From Roseovarius sp. (GTDB taxonomy: Bacteria; Pseudomonadota; Alphaproteobacteria; Rhodobacterales; Rhodobacteraceae): a DNA stretch of 64,000 bases. This document shows, piece by piece, positions 36,449-44,087 of the stretch. Below the pieces are notes generated by a model. It did no database searches. It was not told the DNA's origin and saw nothing but the letters and a program-made list of their open reading frames with translations. The position numbers and the translations under genes were made by a program. The first letter of the stretch is position 1. The number at the start of each line of letters is the position of its first letter. The stretch lies in contig JARGOC010000018.1 of NCBI GenBank assembly GCA_029212365.1, positions 1 through 64,000 on the forward strand, given 5' to 3'.

Positions 36449-37081
36449 ATGCAAATACTGGCTCGGATTACGGCCTCGGCCATCATCGGGTTTTCCCGGT
36501 TTATCACCGCCGTCAAAGGGTTCTGGCCCGGCGGTGTACCACATCGGGGCCAGGCGATTTACTTTGCCAATCACACCTCAAACGGGGATTTTATCCTGTT
36601 GTGGACGGTGCTTGGGGCGCTCAGGCATAAAACCCGGCCTGTGGCAGCCGCAGATTATTGGCTGAGCACCCCGTTGAAACGCTTTATCGGGCAGAACGTT
36701 TTTAATGCCGTGTTGATTGATCGCGATCCCGACACCCGCGCACATGATCCGATTGAACAGATGCTTGAAGCACTAGACGAAGGATCAAGTCTGATCATTT
36801 TTCCCGAAGGCACGCGCAATGCCTCGGATGAGGTGTTGTTGCCCTTTAAGGCAGGGCTATTTCATTTGTCCGAGAAACGCCCCGATGTGCCGCTAGTTCC
36901 GGCCTGGATTGAAAACCTGAACCGGGTGTTGCCCAAGGGTGAGGTGATCCCGGTGCCGTTCATATGTACGGTCAAGTTCGGCGCGGCCATCAAATTGGAG
37001 AAGGGTGAGGAAAAGCCCGGTTTTCTGACGCGCGCCGAGAAGATGGTGCTGGCCCTGCGACCTGAGGAGGCCAGCACATGA
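36449..37081 (+). CDS. PlsC-like lysophospholipid acyltransferase
   Basis: A 210-residue acyltransferase. The catalytic H-x4-D is in ANHTSNGDFILLW near residue 46 and the second motif is IIFPEGTRNASDEV near 113, as in 1-acylglycerol-3-phosphate acyltransferases. An N-terminal hydrophobic helix (ASAIIGFSRFITAV) anchors it to the inner membrane. The frame opens at 36362, but AAGGAG is five bases before the ATG at 36449. It begins a tightly packed four-gene operon (ATGA overlap with the CdsA-like gene), so it probably supplies phosphatidic acid to that enzyme. Confidence 0.87.
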   Translation: MQILARITASAIIGFSRFITAVKGFWPGGVPHRGQAIYFANHTSNGDFILLWTVLGALRHKTRPVAAADYWLSTPLKRFIGQNVFNAVLIDRDPDTRAHDPIEQMLEALDEGSSLIIFPEGTRNASDEVLLPFKAGLFHLSEKRPDVPLVPAWIENLNRVLPKGEVIPVPFICTVKFGAAIKLEKGEEKPGFLTRAEKMVLALRPEEAST

Positions 37082-38019
37082 ATGGGTATCACACATCGCT
37101 GATGTCACTGCTGATTGGCGTTTTGGCCGTGTTGATCACGGCGTCAATCGTGGCGTTTTTATTGGCGCAAAAGAAAGGCCACGATGATCCGTTGGTGGAA
37201 AACCTGACGGCGCGCATCAACGCATGGTGGGTGATGGCCGGCGTACTGGGCCTGGCCTTTTGGGTTGGGCGCTCGGGCGTGGTGATTTTATTTGCCGCCT
37301 GTTCATTTGCGGCCCTGCGCGAGTTTGTGACCCTGACCAATGTACGCCGTGCGGACACCTGGATGCTGGCCGGGTTGTTCTATGTCGCCCTGCCCCTGCA
37401 ATATTGGGCGGTCTGGACAGATTGGTACGGGTTCGTCTCCATTTTCATTCCGGTCTATGTCTTTTTGGGCATGCCGATCCTGTCGGCCATTCGCGGTGAA
37501 ACTGAAAACTTCCTCATCCGCGTAGCCGAAGTGCAATGGGCCGCGATGATTGCCATCTATTGCATCAGCCATATCCCCGCGTTGCTCAGCCTGAATCTGC
37601 CGGGTTTTGAGGGCCGCAACATTCTGTTGATTGCCTTTCTGGTGATCGTGGTACAGGCCAGCGATGTGTTGCAATACGTCTGGGGTAAACTGATGGGTAA
37701 GCGCAAGATCGCGCCTCGGCTGTCGCCCTCCAAAACCGTCGAAGGATTTGTAGGGGGCGTGGGCAGTGCCACCATCTTGGGCGCACTTATGTGGTGGATC
37801 ACACCGTTTAGCCCGCTTGAAGCCGGTGCCATGGCGCTGATTATCGCGCTCATGGGGTTTTTTGGCGGGCTGGTGCTGTCTGCCGTCAAACGTGATCGTG
37901 GGGTCAAGGATTGGGGCGCGACGATTGCGGGGCATGGCGGGTTCATTGACCGGTTGGATTCACTGATTTTTGCGGCACCCATCTTTTTCCATTTGACGAG
38001 GTTCTGGTGGAGCGTCTGA
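37078..38019 (+). CDS. Phosphatidate cytidylyltransferase (CdsA-like)
   Basis: A 313-residue polytopic membrane protein, about eight helices. The family signature is present: SAVKRDRGVKDWGATIAGHGGFIDRLDS near the C-terminus (residues about 270-297), and LSPSKTVEGFVGG is the second conserved site. It makes CDP-diacylglycerol from phosphatidate and CTP. Because it is embedded with its own acyltransferase and a CDP-alcohol transferase, it is likely a specialised paralogue rather than the housekeeping CdsA, which usually sits with uppS and dxr. Confidence 0.88.
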   Translation: MNGYHTSLMSLLIGVLAVLITASIVAFLLAQKKGHDDPLVENLTARINAWWVMAGVLGLAFWVGRSGVVILFAACSFAALREFVTLTNVRRADTWMLAGLFYVALPLQYWAVWTDWYGFVSIFIPVYVFLGMPILSAIRGETENFLIRVAEVQWAAMIAIYCISHIPALLSLNLPGFEGRNILLIAFLVIVVQASDVLQYVWGKLMGKRKIAPRLSPSKTVEGFVGGVGSATILGALMWWITPFSPLEAGAMALIIALMGFFGGLVLSAVKRDRGVKDWGATIAGHGGFIDRLDSLIFAAPIFFHLTRFWWSV

Positions 38020-38399
38020 TCAACCATCTGGCAGACCAACCTTGGGTACATGTTGCCTTTGGGTTTGTGTTGATGGGCAGTTGGGCCATCTATGCCAATT
38101 GGGGCCACCCGATGCCTGGGCCGCTGATCGCCGGGCTGGTTCAGGGCATGTTATCGGGGGTAATCACCTATGGATTAAAGCGTTTGTTAGATGCACTGCG
38201 CGGGCGGATGACACGGGCGCGAGGTTGGTGGATGCCGCCAATCCTGGCCTGTGCGGGGTCGTTGTGTTTGCTCGTGGCACTACACTCGATCGCGCGAACT
38301 CCCGAAGTGCTGCGCACCATTTCCGTGCCGTTTTGCGTCGCAACGCTATATGCTGTGAGTTACAATTTCATCATGTGGAAGAAAGAGCCATTGCCATGA
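38007..38399 (+). CDS. Small polytopic membrane protein of lipid module, unknown
   Basis: A 130-residue protein starting at a GTG that overlaps the end of the CdsA-like gene by 13 bp and ending in an ATGA overlap with the next gene. Four hydrophobic stretches are seen (VHVAFGFVLMGSWAIYA; PLIAGLVQGMLSGVITYGL; PILACAGSLCLLVALHSIA; SVPFCVATLYAVSYNFIMW) with a basic loop LKRLLDALRGRMTRARG between the second and third. No recognised family. Being locked between two lipid enzymes, it is probably a subunit or lipid-handling partner. Confidence 0.72.
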   Translation: MERLINHLADQPWVHVAFGFVLMGSWAIYANWGHPMPGPLIAGLVQGMLSGVITYGLKRLLDALRGRMTRARGWWMPPILACAGSLCLLVALHSIARTPEVLRTISVPFCVATLYAVSYNFIMWKKEPLP

Positions 38400-39028
38400 C
38401 CGACCGCCGCCCCTTGGCCAGCCGAGACACCGGATGGGCCCGACTGTTGACCAAACGCGTGGCTGCGACAGACATCACGCCAAACCAGATTTCCATGGCC
38501 AGCATGGGCGCCGCCTTGCTGGCAGCGCTTGCGTTCTATGCAGGTGCTCACAGCAGCGGTTTGGGGGGGGCTGTGTTGCTGATATTGGCAGCGTTGTTTT
38601 GCCAATTGCGCCTGATCTGCAACCTGCTTGATGGCTTGGTCGCAGTTGAGGCGGGCAAAGGCTCGCCCGATGGGGCGTTCTGGAACGAAGCCCCTGACCG
38701 GGTGTCTGATATTTTGATCCTCGCTGGGTTGGGTTATGGGCTGGGCCTGTCGGCATTGGGTTGGGCAGCAGCCGCGATGGCCGTGGGCACCGCATATATC
38801 CGCGAGTTGGGCCGGGCCAGCGACGGCGTGAATGATTTTACCGGCCCGATGGCCAAACCTCATCGGATGGCTGTGGTGACGGGGGCCGCAGTGCTGGGTG
38901 CCCTCGCCCCGGTATGGGGTGGGTCCAGCACGGTCTGGCTGACAGCAGCCCTTTGGATCGTGATGATAGGTGCTCTTGTCACCTGCCTGCGCCGTAGCAT
39001 GGCGTTGATACGTCGGATTTCCGGGTAA
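38396..39028 (+). CDS. CDP-alcohol phosphatidyltransferase family protein with variant metal motif
   Basis: A 210-residue membrane protein that would transfer a phosphatidyl group from CDP-diacylglycerol to an alcohol. The family motif D-x2-D-G-x2-A-R-x8-G-x3-D-x3-D is recognisable at residues 76-101 but altered: Asn76 for the first Asp, Val84 for Arg, Asn97 for the third Asp; Asp79, Gly80, Ala83, Gly93 and Asp101 are kept (CNLLDGLVAVEAGKG, GAFWNEAPDRVSD). The start is the ATG in the ATGA overlap; a longer frame inside the upstream gene is a shadow. I recall similar NLLDG forms in YnbA-like proteins that also neighbour a CdsA homologue. Head-group unknown. Confidence 0.82.
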   Translation: MTDRRPLASRDTGWARLLTKRVAATDITPNQISMASMGAALLAALAFYAGAHSSGLGGAVLLILAALFCQLRLICNLLDGLVAVEAGKGSPDGAFWNEAPDRVSDILILAGLGYGLGLSALGWAAAAMAVGTAYIRELGRASDGVNDFTGPMAKPHRMAVVTGAAVLGALAPVWGGSSTVWLTAALWIVMIGALVTCLRRSMALIRRISG

Positions 39029-39083
39029 ATCCTGCCTGACCGACGCTTTCACTATAGCGTGACAATACTTGTGTGAAGCGCAC

Positions 39084-39101
39084 CTACCTACTAGTAGATA
39101 G
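39084..39101. promoter_or_regulatory. 18-bp palindrome abutting the TetR start, probable operator
   Basis: CTACCTACTAGTAGATAG has 8 of 9 bases symmetric about its centre and ends two bases before the ATG at 39104. It occupies the place of a Shine-Dalgarno site, so the transcript is probably leaderless or poorly initiated, and a bound repressor would block the promoter completely. Confidence 0.65.
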
Positions 39102-39103
39102 AT

Positions 39104-39664
39104 ATGGATACCCGCACCGCTCTTCTCTCTCTGGCCGAACGCATGATGCGACAGCGTGGCTATGATGCAGTCAGTTTTGGCGATCTGGCCAATGACATCG
39201 GCATCAAGACCGCCAGCGTCCACTATCACTTTGCGAAAAAGACGGATCTGGCCGTTGAATTGCTACAGGCCTATGCCACCAAGCTATCGCGGTTGCGTGC
39301 AAATATCAGCGCAAATGCCGCAAACGGCGGAGCCGCGATCAAATCTCTGGTTGCGCTTTATCGGGCGGCGCTGGACGACGGGCAACAGCTGTGCCTTTCC
39401 GTATCATTGTCGGCCGGGCGAGACAGTCTGGATGAGCCTGCGCGCGACGTGCTTAACGAAATTCTGGACGACACTCTTGATTGGCTGGCAGCCACCTTTG
39501 AGCGGGCGAAGAGTGACGGTTCAATGCTCGGGGTGACGTCAGCCCAAGACGAAGCCGTGGCCTGTCTTGCATTGCTGGAAGGTGCACAATTATTGGCACG
39601 CGCAGCAGGAGCATTGGGCCCCTACGATGCGGCCACACGCGGGTTCATCGCGCGGATTAGATAA
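39104..39664 (+). CDS. TetR-family transcriptional regulator
   Basis: A 186-residue regulator. HTH in VSFGDLANDIGIKTASVHYHFAKKTDLAVELL (residues about 24-55). The start at 39104 is needed to keep the first helix (RTALLSLAERMMRQRGY), yet no ribosome site precedes it. Its gene is followed 15 bp later by a double-cupin gene with its own AAGGAG, so the pair forms a self-regulated operon through the 39084 palindrome. Ligand unknown. Confidence 0.86.
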   Translation: MDTRTALLSLAERMMRQRGYDAVSFGDLANDIGIKTASVHYHFAKKTDLAVELLQAYATKLSRLRANISANAANGGAAIKSLVALYRAALDDGQQLCLSVSLSAGRDSLDEPARDVLNEILDDTLDWLAATFERAKSDGSMLGVTSAQDEAVACLALLEGAQLLARAAGALGPYDAATRGFIARIR

Positions 39665-39679
39665 ACAAGGAGCAAGCCT

Positions 39680-40348
39680 ATGCGGATCAATGCTGATTTT
39701 TCAAAGCGAGTGGTCGTGCGACCAAAGGATTATGACTGGGTACACTCTCCGGCAGCAGGTGTTGAGCGCATGATGCTGGACCGCGTGGGCGACGAAGTGG
39801 CGCGCGCCACCACGATTGTACGGTTCGCACCGGGATCGTATTTTGATGCACATACCCACGACGGCGGCGAAGAATTCTTGGTGCTTGAGGGGGTCTTTTC
39901 GGATGAAAGCGGGGATTTTCCTGCTGGCAGCTATGTACGCAATCCGATTGGCACCTCGCACAAGCCCCACACGGTCGACGGCTGCACCATTTTGGTGAAA
40001 CTGCATCAGTTTGGAGAAGACGACACCGCCCATTTCAGCGTGGACACCAAGACCGCCGCATTCCGGGCTGGCATGGTTGATGGGCTGAGCGTACTGCCGC
40101 TGCACACTGCGCGAACCGAGAATGTTGCGCTGGTGCGCTGGCAGCCGGGAACGCAGTTTACCTCACACCGGCATTGGGGCGGTGAGGAGATCTTTGTGAT
40201 CGAGGGCACCTTTGAGGATGAACACGGGGTGTACCCGGCAGGCAGCTGGCTGCGCAGCCCACATCTGTCACAACATGCGCCGTCCTCAAGAGAAGGATGC
40301 CTGATTTATGTGAAAACCGGGCATCTTCCTATGGAAGAGGCTGCGTAA
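39680..40348 (+). CDS. Double-cupin protein (ChrR-like cupin)
   Basis: A 222-residue protein made of two homologous cupin halves. Half one has AHTHDGGEEFLVLEGVF and later SHKPHTVDG; half two has SHRHWGGEEIFVIEGTF and QHAPSS, so both keep a His-His-Glu metal set. The layout resembles the cupin domain of the anti-sigma factor ChrR duplicated in tandem, without ChrR's N-terminal zinc anti-sigma part. Perhaps a metal-dependent detoxification enzyme or sensor controlled by the TetR encoded upstream. Confidence 0.82.
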   Translation: MRINADFSKRVVVRPKDYDWVHSPAAGVERMMLDRVGDEVARATTIVRFAPGSYFDAHTHDGGEEFLVLEGVFSDESGDFPAGSYVRNPIGTSHKPHTVDGCTILVKLHQFGEDDTAHFSVDTKTAAFRAGMVDGLSVLPLHTARTENVALVRWQPGTQFTSHRHWGGEEIFVIEGTFEDEHGVYPAGSWLRSPHLSQHAPSSREGCLIYVKTGHLPMEEAA

Positions 40349-40367
40349 GGTGGGGTTTAACCCCACC
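40349..40367. terminator. Bidirectional hairpin between convergent cupin and mcl1 genes
   Basis: GGTGGGGTTTAACCCCACC is a perfect 9+9 palindrome around one base, lying between the two convergent stop codons. No T-run follows on either side, so it may stall or protect 3' ends rather than act as a classic terminator. Confidence 0.5.
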
Positions 40368-40372
40368 CTACC

Positions 40373-41329
40373 TTAACCGTTGATCATTTCAGATTGCGTC
40401 ACGATCACTTCGGCCTGCTTGATCGAGGCGATATCCACCAAACGGCCTTTGTAGGTGGTGGCGCCTTCGCCACGGGCTTTGGCGTCTTCCATGGCCTGAA
40501 GGATCTCACGGGCTTCCTGTACGGCCTCGGCTGAGGGTGTGAACACCTCATTGGCCAGGGCAATCTGTTTTGGATGGATCGCCCATTTGCCGACCATACC
40601 CAATGTGGCAGACCGCAAGGCCTGAGCGCGGAACCCTTCATCATCCGAGAAATCACCGAATGGGCCGTCTACGGGCAGCAGCCCATGGGTGCGGCATGCA
40701 GCAACAATGGCCGCTTGCGCCCAATGCCAGGGATCGGACCAGTATTTCTGGCCTTCCCGGTGCATATAGTAATTTTCCTGAGTGCCACCGATTCCCGTCG
40801 TGGCCATGCCCATTGACGCGGCGAAATCCGCGGCGCCAAGGCTCATCGCCTGCAAGCGAGGTGAGGCGGCGGCAATTTCTTCGACATGGGCGATGCCCGC
40901 AGCGCTTTCAATAATCACTTCAAAGCTGATCGGCTTGCTGCGGTTTTTGGCGCGCTCCACGGCCGTCACCAGCGCATCAACGGCATAGATGTCACCCGCG
41001 CAGCCCACTTTGGGGATCATGATCTGATCGAGCCGGTCACCGGCCTGTTCCAGCAGGTCCACCACATCACGGTACCACCAGCCGGTATCCAGCCCGTTGA
41101 TCCTCACGGACAGATATTTGCTACCCCAGTCAATCGTATTGATGGCCTCAATTGCATTTGCACGGGCCGCGTCTTTGTCAGAGGGCGCTACGGAATCCTC
41201 CAGGTCGATATTGATCACATCGGCGTCCGAGGTGGCCATCTTTGCAAACAATTTGGTGTTAGACGCAGGGCCAAACAGCTGGCAGCGGTTAGGACGGGCG
41301 GGGGCGAGTGGTTGCAGGGTGAAGCTCAT
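40373..41329 (-). CDS. mcl1: L-malyl-CoA / beta-methylmalyl-CoA lyase
   Basis: A 318-residue HpcH/citrate-lyase-fold enzyme. It matches my recollection of Rhodobacter Mcl1 along most of its length: PARPNRCQLFGPAS, DVINIDLEDSVAP, YLSVRINGLDTGWWYRDVV, MIPKVGC, SFEVIIESAAGIAHVEEIA, GGTQENYYM, GKWAIHPKQIALANEVF. It cleaves beta-methylmalyl-CoA to glyoxylate and propionyl-CoA and malyl-CoA to glyoxylate and acetyl-CoA, in the ethylmalonyl-CoA pathway. The ATG at 41329 (AGGTG upstream) fits the conserved MSF start. Stands alone on its strand. Confidence 0.94.
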   Translation of the reverse strand: MSFTLQPLAPARPNRCQLFGPASNTKLFAKMATSDADVINIDLEDSVAPSDKDAARANAIEAINTIDWGSKYLSVRINGLDTGWWYRDVVDLLEQAGDRLDQIMIPKVGCAGDIYAVDALVTAVERAKNRSKPISFEVIIESAAGIAHVEEIAAASPRLQAMSLGAADFAASMGMATTGIGGTQENYYMHREGQKYWSDPWHWAQAAIVAACRTHGLLPVDGPFGDFSDDEGFRAQALRSATLGMVGKWAIHPKQIALANEVFTPSAEAVQEAREILQAMEDAKARGEGATTYKGRLVDIASIKQAEVIVTQSEMING

Positions 41330-41492
41330 AAAGCACCTGTGGGTTTGAAAATTACGGAATATCTGCATGGATCGGTATTAAATTACGCGCAGCACTGCAA
41401 GGCGATTTTGCCGTTGCAGCATCGCCCAGAAGCGACGTTCCTGTCGTGTTCAGGTGCGCGCGCCTCATGCCATGCCTGTTAACGCGGAGCAT

Positions 41493-42743
41493 ATGAAACA
41501 CGCGTTGATTGATAATTGGGCATTATTCCTGGGCATGCTGATGCTGATGGTGGCCAATGGCCTGTTGGTGACGTTGCTGTCGATCCGCGGCGCGGAGCTG
41601 GGCTTCACCCCGCTGACGATTTCACTGATGCAGGCCTGCTATCCGCTTGGCGCATTGATAGGCACGGTGACGGTGCCACATCTGATCGCCAAGGTCGGGC
41701 ATATCAGGGTGTTCTCGGCGTTGGCCTCGATGGTGTCCATCGCCTCGATTGCCCATCTGCTGACCAGTGATCCATGGAGTTGGTCCACGATGCGGTTTTT
41801 GGCAGGTGTCTGTTTTCCGGGGCTTTATGTGGTCACTGAAAGCTGGCTGAACGCCAAGACCGAAAACCGCATTCGCGCGCAGGTGCTGTCGGTCTATTTT
41901 ATTATTCAGACGTTGGGGCCAGCCCTGGGTACCGCGTTGGTGGGGTTTCCTGACCCCTCGGGCAACCTGATGTTTGGCATCGTTTCGGTGCTGATCTCGT
42001 TGGCGATTGTGCCATTGCTGTTGTCCAATAACCGCGCGCCGGACTTTGAAGTGCCCGATCGCATGACAGTGATGCGGCTTTACAAAGTGTCGCCCATGGC
42101 GGTGCTGGGCATCACATTGATGAGCGTTGGCGTTTCCGCCTGGTTTATTGCACTGCCGCTTTATGCGCTTAGCCAAGGATTTTCCACCGCGCAGGCCTCA
42201 GGTGCGCTGGTGGTTGCGATGATTGCAGCGGGCGTGGTGCAATATCCAATTGGCTGGATTTCAGACCAAACTGACCGGCGCTATGTGGTGATCGGGCTGA
42301 GTGTGATATCGGCATTGGCCGCCCTGTGGATAGCCGTGGACACATCCAGCTCACACACTGTTGTTGGGTTTGCGGTGATCGCTGCTGTCACATTGCCTGT
42401 CTATTCCATATTGGCGGCACACGCGAATGACCAACTGACCTCGGCACAGGTGGTTCCGGCCTCGGGCACGATGGTTTTTCTGCTGCAATTGGGGCAGGTA
42501 TTCGGGATGCTTTTGGGACCCAACATGATTGCCGTCGCCGATGGGCGTGGTTTGCAATTACTGTTGGTGCTGATTGGCATCATTGTGGCAATGATTGCGG
42601 TTGCACGCCGCGTGCGTTCCGACGCACCCGAGGAAACAGGCGAGGTGATGGCCACAGGTGTGATCGGCATGCCTATGCCCGGAGCATTGCAGGCCAATGT
42701 GTTGTCTGATGAGGATGCGCCACAAGAATCCAGTGAGGTTTAA
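41493..42743 (+). CDS. MFS transporter (YcaD-like)
   Basis: Twelve-helix major facilitator protein of 416 residues. It starts WALFLGMLMLMVANGLLVTLL, has GALIGTVTVPHLIAKVGHIRVF in the loop 2-3 position and FLAGVCFPGLYVVTESWLN in helix 4-5, typical of the YcaD/MFS_1 group in Rhodobacteraceae. GGAG three bases before the ATG at 41493 decided the start; a longer frame opens at 41454. It precedes dgcN by 151 bp; a link to D-amino-acid uptake is possible but unsupported. Confidence 0.86.
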   Translation: MKHALIDNWALFLGMLMLMVANGLLVTLLSIRGAELGFTPLTISLMQACYPLGALIGTVTVPHLIAKVGHIRVFSALASMVSIASIAHLLTSDPWSWSTMRFLAGVCFPGLYVVTESWLNAKTENRIRAQVLSVYFIIQTLGPALGTALVGFPDPSGNLMFGIVSVLISLAIVPLLLSNNRAPDFEVPDRMTVMRLYKVSPMAVLGITLMSVGVSAWFIALPLYALSQGFSTAQASGALVVAMIAAGVVQYPIGWISDQTDRRYVVIGLSVISALAALWIAVDTSSSHTVVGFAVIAAVTLPVYSILAAHANDQLTSAQVVPASGTMVFLLQLGQVFGMLLGPNMIAVADGRGLQLLLVLIGIIVAMIAVARRVRSDAPEETGEVMATGVIGMPMPGALQANVLSDEDAPQESSEV

Positions 42744-42894
42744 TCTAAACATCGGGAGTATCTTGCGGAATTTGACCACATTGCCGAATAATCTTGCATT
42801 CCAACTTTCTCACACCTCAATTTTGACAACACATCGCAAAGAAAACATAGGAGACTCAGCGCTGACACTGATTCCGCCCCTAGGAGGCTGCGCC

Positions 42895-43896
42895 ATGATT
42901 GAATCACCTTATCTGCTGTTTCTGGGCGATGCGCCCGATATGTTGGCTGCAAAAGTGGCCATTGGTATCCGCGATTGGCGCCCCGATTACGCCGTAGGAC
43001 AGCTGCGCCTGCCTGGCTGTGGTGCCGATCTGGGCCTGACAGACATGCCCCTGGCCGAGGCCAAAGCCGCCGGTGCCAAGACGCTGGTCATCGGGGTGGC
43101 CAACCGGGGTGGCATCATCAGCCAGGCCTGGAAAGAAGTGCTGATTGAGGCGCTTGAAATGGGGTATGATCTCGCCTCGGGACTGCACAACCTTTTGCGC
43201 GACGAGGGCGATCTGACCGCAGCCAGCCAGACCCATGGCGGCACCATGCATGATGTGCGCGTCCCGTCAGTTGGCTATCCGATTGCCAACGGTAAAAAAC
43301 GTACAGGCAAGCGATGTCTGGCAGTGGGAACTGATTGTTCCGTTGGCAAAATGTACACAGCGATGGCGATGGAGCGTGACATGGTTGCGCGCGGTATGAA
43401 GGCGACGTTTCGCGCCACGGGTCAGACGGGCATTCTGATCACCGGGCACGGCGTGCCGTTGGATGCGGTGATTGCAGACTTCATGGCCGGGTCAGTTGAA
43501 TATCTGACACCGGACAATGACGCTGATCACTGGGATCTGATAGAAGGGCAAGGTAGCCTGTTTCACGTCAGCTATTCAGGTGTAACCATGGCGCTGATCC
43601 ATGGCGGACAGCCCGATGCGCTGATCCTGTGCCACGAACCAACCCGCACCCATATGCGCGGCCTGCCTGACTACACGCCGCCCACGTTGCAAACCCTGCG
43701 CGACACTGTATTGCCGATTGCGCAAGTGGCGAACCCGGCCTCGCAAGTTGTCGGCGTGTCGGTAAACACACAGCATATGTCCCAAGATGATGCGCTTGCC
43801 TATCTGGCAAGTGTTGAGGCCGAGATGGGCTTGCCTGCGACCGATCCTTACCGCTTTGGGTCGGATAAACTGGTGGATGCACTGGCGGCAATCTAA
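42895..43896 (+). CDS. dgcN: DUF1611 protein, D-glutamate N-acetyltransferase DgcN-like
   Basis: A 333-residue DUF1611 protein. The N-terminal part GDAPDMLAAKVAIGIRDW and the P-loop GTDCSVGKMYTAMAM (near residue 147) are the family hallmarks, with FRATGQTGILITGHG and VEGQGSL-like LIEGQGSLFH after it. DgcN homologues acetylate D-glutamate in marine bacteria; the next gene, an enolase-superfamily epimerase, is the known partner. AGGAGG seven bases before the ATG sets the start; an open frame continues back into the MFS gene. Repeat B follows the stop codon directly. Confidence 0.85.
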   Translation: MIESPYLLFLGDAPDMLAAKVAIGIRDWRPDYAVGQLRLPGCGADLGLTDMPLAEAKAAGAKTLVIGVANRGGIISQAWKEVLIEALEMGYDLASGLHNLLRDEGDLTAASQTHGGTMHDVRVPSVGYPIANGKKRTGKRCLAVGTDCSVGKMYTAMAMERDMVARGMKATFRATGQTGILITGHGVPLDAVIADFMAGSVEYLTPDNDADHWDLIEGQGSLFHVSYSGVTMALIHGGQPDALILCHEPTRTHMRGLPDYTPPTLQTLRDTVLPIAQVANPASQVVGVSVNTQHMSQDDALAYLASVEAEMGLPATDPYRFGSDKLVDALAAI

Positions 43897-44010
43897 CGCG
43901 TGTCGCGTAAAACCTGATTCAGAGGTTATGTCCGAAACGCCCCCAACGTTCTTGTGTCGGGCTGCGCATCGCCCTTTCCTTGCCTCAGGTAAAAGGCGAT
44001 ACGCTTTAGG
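43897..44010 (-). repeat. 113-bp dispersed repeat, copy B (inverted)
   Basis: Reverse-complement partner of the element at 36042: its minus strand begins CCTAAAGCGTATCGCCTTT and ends TTTTACGCGACACGC. It lies between dgcN and dgcA and abuts a REP-like palindrome, so the 190-bp gap inside this operon is filled entirely by repeats. Confidence 0.7.
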
Positions 44011-44017
44011 AAACACC

Positions 44018-44080
44018 TGCCCCGGACTTGTTCCGGGGCCTCGACCCCTAATATGGAGGTCCCGGATCAAGCCCGGGACA
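44018..44080. repeat. REP-like extragenic palindrome, copy 1
   Basis: Two 25-base arms (44018-44042 and 44056-44080) are inverted with four mismatches around a 13-base loop; the core reads CCCGGACTTG and CCCGGATCAAG, a common alphaproteobacterial palindrome type. A related copy is at 54305. The 3' arm ends seven bases before the dgcA ATG, where a ribosome site would be expected. Confidence 0.75.
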
Positions 44081-44087
44081 CGTGTAT

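Noticed and set aside
38042..38395. N-terminal extension of the CDP-alcohol transferase frame
   Set aside because: It lies inside the small membrane protein gene in another frame; the ATGA start at 38396 gives the normal length.
42697..42894. N-terminal extension of dgcN into the MFS gene
   Set aside because: An excellent AGGAGG site and the family start are at 42895.
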